A stretch of DNA of 64,000 nt from Spirodela intermedia (taxonomy: Eukaryota; Streptophyta; Magnoliopsida; Alismatales; Araceae): positions 1,927,001 through 1,991,000 of the forward strand of contig LR746277.1 of assembly GCA_902729315.2 (NCBI GenBank). Reading direction: 5' to 3'. Positions 47,301 through 60,200 of this stretch are shown here, in pieces (the stretch's first letter is position 1; every line of letters starts with the position of its first letter). The notes below the pieces were generated by a model. That model made no database searches. It saw only the letters and a program-made list of their open reading frames with translations, and was not told the origin of the DNA. The position numbers and the translations under genes were made by a program.

Positions 47301-50300
47301 CAGTGCATCCACTTGTGTATCTACTGTAACTTCAAGCCATGTTTGCTCCAACCTGTAGAGTAGCAATGATATCCCCATGAAAGCACAGAAACTTATAAAA
47401 ATGGAAACATCAGTGTACTATGTTAAACTGGCGAAGATAATGTGAAAAAAAAAGAAAGCAAATTTGGAACTGTTTACAACGATTAAGGTCAACATCCCAC
47501 AGTATAGTAGTCTGAAAGTCTTCATGCTGCTGGAAAAAAAAAACTGCAATCTTTATCTGCCGTAGAATTTTCCAGATGAACACAGTTATGCTCTATTTGA
47601 AGAAAAGCTTTCCTAAATATTCTTCAATAACGGCAGCAAGTATGTCATCAGTATTCATGGTCTATGATCCCTAAACATTGACAACATTATAGAAATCATT
47701 GAAACTAGATTTCTTGTATAAATATAACAAGTTATTTTCGCATCATTCAAATGTACATTTATACAGCACCATATGGACAATTGACAATATGCCATGAGAG
47801 AACAGAAGGAAAACTAGACCAAATAGTTAATAATTCTTTCCAAACATATTGTGCGAAAAAGACAAATAAGCATAGAGGAAATAGATAGCAATCAAAGGAC
47901 GAGGATTAGATCAATGAAACAAGCTCAGAGCATCGACTAGTACAAACTTCTATCGATGGTAGAAAATTCCATATTATGAGACGAAACTATGTCCATTAAA
48001 CATGTGAAATCGATAGTTCACAGGGTCGTTGATCTAAAAATAAAAAATAAAAAGGGCCACAGCAAAACAGCATGAAAATATTTTCTACCTAAAAGAAATT
48101 CAATCAAAAAATGGACTAACGAATTTAATTTCAATGGAGATGGATTCTGTAAATCAAAGCCCTCAACATTAGCTAATCAGCTAAATAACCTTAAAAAAAA
48201 ACCCTTAGGTCAAGTTCTTCATTTTCAGGTGGATTGTTTAATGATGTTGATTAGGCAGGTAGTGGCAACTGACAAGACCCTTCCCCTACCTAACTTCTTC
48301 ATTTGCTAAACCTGCAGCTCTTATTCATTTTCACTTCTTCCTTCTCTATCTCTTCTTCTTCCTCAAACTAAAGTAGGAAAGGCTGGGGAGTCATTTAAAA
48401 TGTCACCCTGATATCGTTGAATCGGAATGTGGTCAACCTTTTAAAGACAATTTTCAGCCAATTTCACTGTTGTTTATTAATTGTGTTTGAGGGGTGATCG
48501 AGATTAGTCACTAGAAATCAGACCACGAATGCCCGATTCCAACCTAAACTGACCACGACACTGGATGTATCTCAGAAGAGCAGGTCAAAAATAAAAAAAG
48601 CCTAAGGTGGACGTGAAATCAAGTCAGCATAACTCCCGAAATTTACCAGACTTTGTTCCCATTCAAGTTAAAGTTGTAGAAAAATAGCAAAAGGATCCTC
48701 TAATCTAAGAATAGAAACTTAATTACAGTAGGATTTGGAGATTTGATCAAGAAAGAAGCCTGTGGCACCTGGGATTATAACGATGGAGATAACTCCCATT
48801 GACCCAAATTGCATTAGGAAACATTCGTTTCAAAACTCCACCAGCAGTTTTCTTGCCACTTTCTGGTAGAGTGGCTGCAACAAAAATGTACTGCTTACTT
48901 CGGGAATAAACCTCTCTAGTCCTTCGCCAATCTCTTGGCCTGTCAGGCTTGTTTTCAATTTCCAGGATATTAGAATCTTCATCTTCATCCTCCATATTGT
49001 CACAAACTTTTGACACTTCCTTGTCATTTTCTAGTTCAGAAACCTCAAGAGATGCTTCATTATTACCCAGTCCTTGCTTATAAGCCTCCATCCTAGACAA
49101 CACTTTTTCCTCGTATCTTAGCATATTTATCAGACGAATAACTTGATTTTGAAAGCTTCCGCATAACAGCATGTCAGCTTCATCAAACACCTGCCGTCAA
49201 GAGACATGAAAAGATGAGAAAAAACCAAAAGAGGAAAAGGAAAGTAATAATCAGTTTCAAAGATCTAGCTTTATGAAACATGTTTTGCCATCTTGGTTCA
49301 TGTAAAGATTTATTCTTGAGCATCACAAACCTTCCCCAGCTACATCTTACCCTCTACATCTGACATTGATTGTCAGACCTATCTCAACACAAACAAAATA
49401 AAGTATGATTTAGGAGAACCACTAGATAAAATGGTTATCATTTTCATAGATAACCCATTGTTATTACGGGAGCTATGAAGTAACAATGTTGAAAGGTTGC
49501 ACGTACAATGAATAGATGCTTCGTTTCGGGAGCAAGTGATGGCCCGTAGTGACAGGGCAAACAAAAACTACATCAGTGATCATTCTTTATTTTCCCTTCT
49601 TATCATTATGATGGCCAATCACTAGTTGCTAATTGCTCAAGTAAAGCAAAATTTGGGAGGCAGACTGTTTCATGTGAGGCAGATGAGGAGGTATCGTCAA
49701 TCCTTTTTCCAGTTGAAGGTTACTGGGACATTACTTCATGAGATGAGCTCTAAGGGCCAGTGGGCAACAGCTGGTGGACTGTGCCAACCCATTATAAATA
49801 CAGAATCCTGAAATTTTTCTACCAAATATCATACTATAGACGGAACCTATCATCCCCTCTCAAATAACTGCTCCAAGATACTGGCAGGAACCAGAGAGAC
49901 ATACTCCTGAAACTGTTAAGTAGGCATTCATAAAAAACTGTCAAAATGGCTAATGTTCTTTAGAGAAATTGTGCTGAAAAAAAATCTAAAAAGCTCAACT
50001 TTTCAGAGCTTACAAACTATCAAGCCTCCAAATAAAATTATTATCTTGGGTAAACTGTAACAAATACTTACGACGTGTTTTACAGCCCTCAGAAATTCAG
50101 GCCGACGGTGGTTTTCAGCTTCAAAGGAGAAAAGGCTGTTCAAGAACGCAACTGGAGTCGAAACGAGGATATCAGGTTGAACAACTGGCCATCCCTGCAG
50201 CACACTTTCCGAGGGACCAATTAGAACATCAAAATAAAAAAATGACTAAAAGATACTCAAACAATTGCTTCAAGCAATCCTCATATTATTAGAACTAGAG

Positions 50301-51453
50301 CTGCGTTGTGTGCAGGATGTAGCATACAGGTTTGTGCAGGACTAAAAAAATACATTGGTAGCGAGAAACCCCAAAAAATTGGACACTAGAATCCCCCAAA
50401 AATACAAATACTTTCGGAAAAAGATTTACCTGTCGCCCACAAACAGAAGAGACCTTCAGAAGACGATTGCCCTGATCGTCACATAAAGAGTTTGCCATTT
50501 CGACTACTTGCTCACACAACATAACATTCGGGCAAAGGACAACAGCAACGCCCACGGATTGTTCAGAGACAGCCAATAGTTTCTGGAACAATGGTACCAA
50601 GTAGCCATGTGTTTTACCACTACCAGTCTCTGCAGCGATTACTACATCGTTTCCGGAGAGTATATGAGGTATACTCGCAGCCTGAAATCAACAAAGATGA
50701 ATTCAACCTCTCTTTGAGAGTTAATGGTCACATATGGACGAAGGTCAATAAAACGTTTTCAAAAAATAAAATAGAGAGTACTGCAAAAATCATAAGACGG
50801 GCAACTCATAAAGAGATCACAGAAAAACACGGAGAAATTCTTCACCGGTGAAGGACATGGGAGGAAAAAGACATCAAAAAAAGCGGAGATAAGAAGAATC
50901 TTAAATGTTTCTAGATTCCCCAGCAGATATTTGAGTCGCATTGCTGTTCAGACACACAAGTTTGCAGACTTTCGTGTTACCGTTTCCCCCGTATCTATCT
51001 TCAGTCGTAGCTGCTATCTTTGTTTAGGCGTTTAACAGAACAGAAAAAAATTTGAACAGAGGAGCTGGAAGTACGGAAATGGCCACCCACCTGAATGAGG
51101 GAAGGCCTGCTGAGAGAGACGCTGGATAATGCTCGGGAAAGGGCTTCAGATATACAAAGTGAATTCCAAGAGACGTCTTCTGCTGCGTGGAAGGTCGACT
51201 GATCAGCTCCATCATCCGCCCCTGCGGCTACGGCCGTGCAAAAGGACCTTGTCCTCCTTCCGGACGCCTCTGACAGCAAACATAAGGACGAAAAAGAAGT
51301 GAAGCAAGCCGGAAGAGCCGCGGGAGAAGCAGAGCAGGGCCGGGACAGCTCCGAAATAGGCACAAGAAACAGGGGCCTGCGGTGGAGGCGCCGCAGAGAG
51401 GGTAAAGTACGCGGCAAGACCTCCCCGCACAACAGGTGCGGACATCTAATCAT
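44328..51453 (-). CDS. RH22: DEAD-box RNA helicase 22-like, probably plastid
   Basis: ATP-dependent RNA helicase; the Arabidopsis RH22 protein works in chloroplast rRNA/ribosome maturation. Eight exons in transcript order: 51453-51091, 50681-50430, 50194-50072, 49190-48769, 47352-47025, 45785-45633, 44720-44669, 44371-44328, total 1,737 nt, 578 aa (family about 580). N-terminal about 75 residues: Ser/Arg/Leu-rich, transit-peptide-like. Motif I AAETGSGKT at 137-145, PDILVSTPVA (Ib), VFDEADM with DEAD 249-252, VAATLP (motif III variant of SAT) about 350-355, RTMVFVNTVE (IV), GGVLVCTDAAARGLDVPNV (V) and HRIGRTARAG 508-517 (VI). An acidic insert (NMEDEDEDSN) between motifs II and III is typical of RH22. 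The start at MIRCPHLLC was preferred over an upstream in-frame extension. Confidence 0.95.
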
Positions 51454-54400
51454 GGCGACCGCGGAGGCAGGCGGGTGGAGGGTCGTGCCCCAAAAATCTC
51501 CCTCGCCGGCCGTTGGACAGAGGTGTTGCTTGCGACCGGATGGGTTAGAACGGCACAGATAGCGGTGGATTTCAGGTAATACTTTCTTGGAACGCATTCC
51601 GAGGAGCGCTCCATGAACATTTTAGGCAACATTTCCTACCAAAAAATATAATAAAATTCGTCAATCATTGGTTGTTGGGCCTGGGCTCCAAAAGAGTGTG
51701 GCTCATAGCCCATTGTGACATCCGTCAGCATGACTTCGCATGGGGCGAGACGTGCAGAGATATATGTTGAAATGACGATGCATGGTGTAGAGGTGCATGT
51801 AGGCACGACATGAGATGACACAACACATGTGATAGGTGTGCCACATGTTTGGACTCGGGAGACAACATTGAATGATGTCACAACATGATATGTGCAGCAT
51901 GTGAAACCACAACATGTATGATAACAATTAAGTAATTTGTACAATATGTGCATTATGCACACACAGAGATAACACAATGTTGTAGTGAAGAAAATTGTGA
52001 CACAAGACTGATATGGTAAAACACTTGTTACACGTGTGTTGTGCATAGAGAGGCTCTAGTGCTACATCAATGTGACAATGTTATGCAATATGATACAACA
52101 TATTGTGTATATGGAGGTGCATGGCATCATGTGAGACGTTGTGTATCACTATAACTAGGACACACTTTGATAAAAAAAAAGATAATTAAATTGATCATAG
52201 CCTAATTTTAACTCTTAATCATTCTACATTCTTTGATCTACTTTCTTTAATCTTAAATTATGATTTTTCTAGATATAAATCTTGAATACTTAGAAATTTC
52301 TATAATAGTTCACCCATCATCTATGTTTATTCTCCAAGAACACTTTATTCTTCACTTTTATTAAACCAATTGTTTAACAATACAACTATTGTTTATTGTG
52401 TTCAATTCTCATAACATTTCATCATAAAATTCTCTTTTATATTCGTACCTCTATGAAGTTCATTAGTGATTAAATTGATAAACTCTCTCGAGTGATTAAG
52501 TAAGAACTTTATCATGTATTTCTCACACACATAAGGAGGAATTTTGATTGTGAGACAGTTTCAATTATTTTTGTTGACTTAAGGTATGTCTAGAAATTTT
52601 ATTTTATTTTTAATTACTAAATTACATTTAATTTTAGTTCTCCTCTTTAGGTAAAGAAGCTATAGGGATGTGAAAGATGTTGAAATTTCAAACAAGTTGA
52701 GGATGATCTTATTTCAATTGAATATTTTTTCTCAACACCTTGTATCTTTATCATTCAATGAACCTTCAAAGACTATTCAATTCATTCATATTTTTTTGTA
52801 CCAACTTTTTGCAAGAAACTCAACATGGTAAGAGATTAGAGAATCATTGTGAACAAAATAGTTGTTGGGGATAAAATGAATCTATAGAGAAATTTGATCT
52901 GAAAACTTGCCATTTTTTATGTCATTTCTCTATGATAAAATATTAAAATTAATTAAAAAAATTAATGGATGGAAACTAATATGGCATTTCCTTTAAACTT
53001 ACCTTCAAAGCGAAATGAATATATGCAACCATTAGGTACTAATGGATATATGTGAAGTTTATTAATTTGAACAAGTATGATAAGAGTCCTTACGATTAAA
53101 ATAAAACTGATACTACATCTTGCAAAAAATAATAATTTTACTTTCAATGCTAATATAAATTATCTTAAATAAATGAAGAATGTAAATTAGACACATTAAA
53201 GAAATATCTTATTATGAAAAATGATTGATTTAGTTTTTTATATTTATTTTACAAGTAATATTCATCAATATTCTAAAAATCCTAACTCATCATGTACATA
53301 ACTTAGATTCAATCAATAAATCTGATGTCAATAATAATCAGACATAATAATTTCACATCATGAAAATTCATTATATTGAATAAGCTTTCATAAAAATATT
53401 TTATTTCAATATTTTTTGTTGATTCCTATAGAGAGTAAATATTAACACATCTTATAACCAAAGTATTAATTTTATGTGGTAGATCAAACAAATCCCATAA
53501 TTCAAAAGTATGAGAGTCACTTAAATTCATTTCGTTCTAATTTTGATACTTGACATCATTACTTTGCATTATTTATAAATTTATAAATGATTAATTTAAC
53601 GATCATATATAAAATAATAATTATTGATAATGCATATGTAATGAGCAAGCAACATAATTTGATCCGTTTATTGATCTTATAAAAAAAATTAATTATCAAA
53701 ATATTATTCATTTAATACTCCAAAAATCTCTCCCTTTTAAGCAAAATCATAAGAATAAGTCACCAATATAAATAAATTATCATTTTAAGTTTATTTTAAC
53801 TCCTTTCCAATTGATTCATAAAAACGACCACTTGTTCAAATAAATTATCTATTAGAGTATCATTTCAAATAATTCTACTTACTATTTTAGGTCTTTAAAT
53901 TATATATTTATAAAATAAATAATTTAAAAATAATTTTTGATTCAAAGATTAAAACATTCAAATAGATATGCACGCCAAAAATTAAGTTTATAATATTTTC
54001 AGTCTGTTTATTAGAATTTTAAAAAACAGCATTAAATAAAAAATCGTAAAAATACACTTTTCTTGCCCTACCTTTACTCTACTCGCCCCCTTTCTATTCT
54101 CTCTTTCCCCTTATTTTTTCCTTTCTGAATTTTCTTGCTTTCCCTCACTTGCTCAACTTCTTCTACTCGTGAATTGTGATTTTTTCTTCTTTTTATCATC
54201 AGCAAAAATATGGAAAAAAAATTAGCTTCAAAGAAATCGTAGGTAGAATTTTGGTGAAATATTTGTATTTTTGGTGAATTCAAATATCAAAGTTTAAATA
54301 TTATGAAAGAAAAATAATGGCTATGCTTTGTGGACTATAGTGAAATCAATATGACATATGAAAGTTTTATTGTCTATAATTTTAGGAAGATCATTTCCTA

Positions 54401-54780
54401 TAATTTTAGGTTCATCAGGTCAAATTGAGAATTAGCTTTATCTTTGAGCATTAAAGAAATAATGAATTGATGATGATAAAAATATGTAAGAAAGATTAAA
54501 CTATCATATTATACTTATTACTCATATTATTTGATTTTTGATTAAATATTGCTCACATTGTCACTCTTAAGTTTTTAAAATATAAAAAATATTACTAAAA
54601 TATAATTTTGAATAAGCTTATGTCATGAAGTTATGATGTTACATATTAAGATTATGGTTTAATGAATCTCTTTAATAGTCTTGCTTTATTTTGAGATGAT
54701 TTAGATAAGTTTTTATTACAAAATTACTATTTTATTTTGAGATATATTACCAATAATATTTAAACAGTTATAAATTTTGA

Positions 54781-55960
54781 CTTCTTTCAACTAATAAGTT
54801 ATGGATGGCATTAATAGTAACACATATTCATTACTCTTAGAGGATATAGGAATTCTTAAAAGTTATGTCATATTGGTTTCTAACTAACTTTAAATTTTAA
54901 CCATATAGAGATGAAAGAAAATGGGGGGGATTTTTTTAATTATATTTCTCCTAAAGTTAGCACCTCTCTAATTACTAATTCGTTTAAGAATGCTCATATC
55001 TAACATATTTGGCATCTTAAGTTTCTTCTTAAGATTCTTTTGAGAGAACTGTATGCAAAGTTGAACATTATTCTTAGCTAGGTTAAATCTTCATTATGTT
55101 AGAGAATTAAATGCATAATACTTTTTATGATGATAAACACAAATAAGACCAATAAATACTCTAAATTAGATGTTTTGCATATTATGCTTCATACATGATT
55201 AAATTTGATTTTATGTATGAGCATAAGTTTAATTGAATGTAAATTAAGAAATAATATACAATAATGATGTTAAATATTCAAAAAAGAATTCAAGGAATGT
55301 ATTTCTAACCCATAATTTTTAATTATAAAATTTGATGATTTTAATACATAAAATTGTTACTTTATATATTATTGTGGAAATTATTAATATTTAATAGATA
55401 ATGCTAATGTTGGAAAGTAATGATTAGCACACAAGAGTCAATGAACCTTTTTAAAAGTAAAATATGCATATGATAATACATCTCAAAATGAAGTAATGAT
55501 TTATCATTAAAAAATTATGCAAAATACCTCAAAGAAATTATGATTATCAAGTAGACATTCAATCACAATCTCAATATACAATATCATAACTTTAACAATA
55601 TACAATATTTTAAATATTTCAAAATAATATTTTCCAATATTCATAATATTGAATGGTAGTGCAATCTGTACTAACCCTAATTCTAATTCATAAGTTTTGG
55701 ATATATATGTTGATGCTTAACAATAATAAATATTTATTTCTTTTAAAGGATATAAAACTCCTAATAGTCATAATATATTGATTTTTAGTCACTTGAATTT
55801 CTAACTAATGTTAGGACTTAAACACCAAAAGACAACTAAAAACAAGGAAGGTATTTTAATCTAATTTTCCTATATATTTAACACTTCTCCATCAACTAAT
55901 TTGTTATAAATGATCTCCTCTAATCATTTTATTATCTCAAGAGTTTTGCTGACATTTTTT
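54781..55960. repeat. Diverged tandem duplication A (period about 0.9 kb)
   Basis: The segment at about 54,781-55,040 and the one at about 55,680-55,960 share blocks in the same order: CTAATAAGTTATGGAT / CATAAGTTTTGGAT, AGGATATAGGAATTCTTAA / AGGATATAAAACTCCTAA, TTTCTAACTAACTTTA / TTTCTAACTAATGTTA, and ACTAATTCGTTTAAGAATG / ACTAATTTGTTATAAATG. The identity is clear but low by eye, so the duplication is old. Confidence 0.6.
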
Positions 55961-56129
55961 TATAGAAATTACAAATGTTTTAGAGTAGTCTATTCAACAA
56001 GTTCAAACAACTAGGAGGTAACCTATAAAGGAAAATTTTCAAGCTCTACCTGGGCTTCTTTGATTAGATTAAGGTCACATATCTTCAACAATCACTTAAC
56101 TTTCCTACATGAAGAGAACAACAAAATCA

Positions 56130-56970
56130 AGTCATAGTTATTGTCATCATCGTCATCAGATTTCCATACAAACTTTAGGTTAGTTCAACTTTTAAAAATA
56201 ATTCACAATGAAATATTTTCATTATCTATGTGAAAAAAACTTGTGATTATTTTTTATTCAATCATTCAAGGATGATAAACGCTATAATCAATTGTTGACC
56301 TCATAGAGTTGTGAATCTAAAAGAAAACTTTTAGATAAATCTTTGGTAGGATTTGAGCCCAATAATAAATGGTTTTGGGTACTAATTATTTAGCTTAGTG
56401 GAACCCAAGAATAAATGTTATTAGAAAGTAGACATACGCAAAGGGCTGAACTATTACATTGTTTTTGAGTTCTTTAGATTTAGATTTAAGAAAGCCATTT
56501 GATTTAGGTTTAGAGATAGGAGATCATATATTTTAGAAGAGTTGACCAGAATTTAAAATTAGATTTGATTCATTGAAGTCTTCATTTAGTATCTTCTAAA
56601 ATATAACACATCAATTACTCACTATCTTGATAAGAAAATAATTATAAAATTAAGCTTAATCATCATCATCTTCATCAAATTTGTAGATAAATCTTAGTCA
56701 ATGTCATATTTAGGAAATAACTCATGGTGAAATATTTAATTATTTTTATGTGAGTGAATTTATGATTAAATCCCAATTTAATCACTTTAGGGAGTTGAAC
56801 CCTGTAATCAATTTTTGACCTAGCAAAGTTGTAATCCTGAAAAAAAAAAATCTAAAAATTATTTAAGTGACCCCAATTATAAAATGGTTGTGATTAGTGA
56901 ACAATTGAGCTAGTATTTAAGAATGAGGATGTTCTTTAAGAGTCCATGTAAGTAGAGGGGCAAACCCTTA
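56130..56970. repeat. Diverged tandem duplication B (period about 0.52 kb)
   Basis: About 56,145-56,440 and about 56,664-56,945 align in the same order: CATCATCGTCATCAGATTT / CATCATCTTCATCAAATTT, CACAATGAAATATTTTCATT / CATGGTGAAATATTTAATTA, TATAATCAATTGTTGACCTC / TGTAATCAATTTTTGACCTA, and AATAAATGGTTTTGGGTACT / ATAAAATGGTTGTGATTAGT. These are two or more decayed units of one element or satellite-like repeat. Confidence 0.65.
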
Positions 56971-57138
56971 TAAAAATCTTAGAGTGTATTAGATTTATAA
57001 ATTGAAATATCTAGTGATTAAAAATATGTTACATAACTTAAAATTAGAAACTAATAGTATAATATTTTTAAGTAATAAATATTTTTAAAAAAATAAGTTA
57101 GTATATTATTATATTTTATTTGTATTTTTTCATTATTA

Positions 57139-57143
57139 AATTT
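57139..57143. repeat. Target-site duplication, left (AATTT)
   Basis: AATTT directly abuts the left LTR and is repeated at 62,196-62,200 right after the right LTR. Five bp is the usual copia target duplication. Confidence 0.75.
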
Positions 57144-57283
57144 TATTACATGAGAGAGAAAAATTTTAGAATTCATGTAGTCTCAAAAGATAAAATATAT
57201 GACTCCTATATATGAGAAAGGAGAGATGAGAGAGAGAGATAATGGACCTTAATGAGTCAAGAGTTTGATACCACTATTAAACA
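57144..57283 (-). repeat. 3' LTR of the copia element
   Basis: 140 bp, aligned along its length with 62,057-62,195. On the plus strand it ends CCACTATTAAACA, like the other copy. Its outer end has decayed (TATTACA where the other LTR has TGTTGACA). By eye about 75-80% identical to its partner. Confidence 0.88.
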
Positions 57284-57294
57284 CTCTCCCTCAA
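57284..57294 (-). other. Polypurine tract
   Basis: On the minus strand TTGAGGGAGAG lies directly before the 3' LTR start TGTTTAATAG, as expected for plus-strand priming. Confidence 0.8.
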
Positions 57295-60200
57295 GTTGGA
57301 ACATATAAGTCAAACATGTTGTAGACGATGTTGTGTTAGATTCTTCTTGAAGACATCCGTAAGCTGATGAAATGATGCCACATAAGGAGTAGAGATAAGT
57401 CTAGACATAACCTTTATATATTGATGAAAGGTGAGATTGTCAACAATGAAATTGGCGACTTAATTGTCGCAATACATGAGTATTAGAGAGGGAAAAGCAA
57501 TGTCAAAATTGTCGAGAAGTGATCAAAGCCATATCATTTCTCGTATTGGCTTAGTCATGACTTGATACTCAAATTCCACATTGAAATAGGACATCACCCT
57601 CTATTTTTAGGATTGTTAGGTGACTAGGTTACCGACGATATATGTGCAATAACCCATAGTAGACTTTTGATCATTCTTGTCACTTGCATATCCGACATTA
57701 GAGTAGACTACAATACGGAGATGGTTGTGTCACTGGTAGATAAACCCTTTCTCTGAGGATTACTTGATGTAGGCGAGGAATCGTAGAGCTCCCTTTGAAT
57801 GAACTTGTCGAGACTCCTACATGAATTGACTCAAAACACTATGTACATAATGTCAAGATGAGTGATGGTGAGATAGATCAACTTGTCTAATAATCGCCAA
57901 TACTGGTTAGCATCCTCGAGTAATGGAGATGAAGTGTCCTAGAATTGCGAGCAAGCTTCCATGGACGAAGTCTCCGAGTTGCACTCAAGAAAGTCTATCT
58001 CCTAAAACATGTCAAAGACATACTTCCTTTATGTGAGGGTAAACTTCTCGTTTTGATATGTAAACTCAATCCCAAGGAAATACCGTAGAGTCCTCAAGTC
58101 ACAAATACTAAGATGCTGCTACAAGTAAGCTTTGATAATAGAGATGTCGACTTCATCACTTTCAGACACAAAAATTGTCGACATAGACTATAAGGATGAT
58201 AAGGCCACCCTATGTCTTCTTTGTGAATACGGTGAGGTCTACAATGTATGAGGCGAAGTTGAAGGTGGTGAGTAAATCACTAAAGTTGATAAATAAAGTA
58301 TATAGACTCTGTTTGAGCCCATAAATGGTACATCGCAAAAGACATACCTTCGATGACTCCCCCTAAGTAACATATCTAAGAGGTTACTTCATAAAGACTT
58401 ACTCTATGAAATCATTATAGAGAAAGGCGTTAGAAACATCTAACTAGTAGAGAGATCATCTTTGATTGATGACAAGAGAGAGAAGCACGTGGATAGAGTT
58501 GAGGCGGACAACAAGAGAGAACATTTTAGTGTAGTCGATCTTATATGTCAGTGTGAAATCTCGAGCAACCAAACAAACTTTTTGACAAGCGATGGAATCA
58601 TCAAAGTGATATTTGATAGGAAACACCCACTAATATGTCACAATATTGGCATCAGTCAGGCACGGAACTAAATCCCAAGTCCCTTGAGTGACCAACACAA
58701 TTACCTCAGAATCTATGGTCACCTTTCATGTTGGTACCTATGCAGCCTCAATATATGACCGTGGAAGCGACTTGGAGGCCACAAAGAGGACAAAGGCACA
58801 AAAGAGGGAGAAAGGTTGTCATAAGAGACAAATTGAGAGATGAGATAGTAGGTGCATGCGTATAAAACTTTGTAGAGGACAATAGAGAGATGAAGGTCAT
58901 CAAGTGGAGCAGCAACTGAAGGCATGGAAAGGATCGTAGAAGAGGAAGAGAAAGATACTACATCCAAAGTAAGAGAAGTCATGGGAGACATGAGCCAAAG
59001 AGAGACCAGTGTGGGTAATAACTCAAAAGATAGTAGACATGAGGGAAGAGAAGAGGGAGGATCTGTAAGAACCACCAAAGGAGAAAAATCAGGTGAAAGA
59101 GATGTAGTGACATGAGGAGGAGTCCAAATAGGAGAGAAGAAAGGAGACTCCTCATAGAAAGTGACATCGCCCAAGGTCACATAGCGACGAGTATTGAAAA
59201 AGTAAACTCGATAGCCTTTTTGTGTGCGAGAGTAGCCAACAAAGACCCTTTTAAGAGCACAAAAGGCAAGTTTAGAAAGAGAAAGAAAGGAATCTTGAAT
59301 GAAGTTGGTGCATCCAAAGACCCATAGGGAAAGAGAAAAAAAATGAGAATTAGGAATTAAGCGATGGAGAGGAATAATCCCTTGAAGAGGAGTGGAGAGA
59401 AGTTGATTCTAGAGGTAAGTGGCAATTAGAAAGGCATCAACCTAGAGATAAGGGGGGACATTCATCTCAAAAATAAGTACGTAAATGATATCAAGGAGCT
59501 AATAATGTTTGCACTTAACACCATCATTCTACTACAAAGTATGAGGACATGTGATACGATGAAAGATGTCACGATCATCACAGAAGGTATGAAGAGATGA
59601 TTGGACAAACTCAAAAGTATTATCAATATGAAGAATTTTGGGCGTAGTTGTGTATTAAGTGATAACTTTGGTGATGAAGTGAGTAATCATAGTAAAGATC
59701 TCAAAGCAATTGTAGAAGAGGTAGACCTAACTCACATGAGCGTAGTCATTAATAAAAATGATGTAATAACAATAGCCTGAGATGAAAGAAGTACGAGATG
59801 AACCTCATACATCACAATAGATAAGGTCAAAAGGAATGGAAGAGGGAATGTCATCACGACTAGAATAAGAAGCATGATGATATTTACTCAATTGATAAGA
59901 CTCATACACAAACTTAGAGAAAGAAAGTCATGAGAAGATTTTTTATAATTTAGAGAAACAAAAATGACCTAAATGACGATGTCAAAATAAAGAAAAAGTA
60001 GTTGTAGAGGCGACAAAAAGGGCCCGAAGGCTAGATGAGGGTTTCTAAGAAACGAGTTTGTAGACACCCCACATGTTTCACAACCTAGATCAATCCTCCA
60101 TCCGGTATGTAGATCTTAGAAAGTACAATGAAAGAGAAAGAATGTGATTATACAAAAGAGGACACAATTAATAACACTAATGGAAAGAAAGTTAGTAGAA

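Larger units (their letters stand above)
51454..57138. other. Gene-free AT-rich repeat region
   Basis: After the short GC-rich RH22 promoter (to about 51,640) the composition drops sharply. About 51,715-52,140 is rich in ACATG/CATGT words without a fixed period. About 52,190-57,138 is very AT-rich, with no frame supported by family similarity. It contains the diverged duplications listed separately. Confidence 0.75.
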
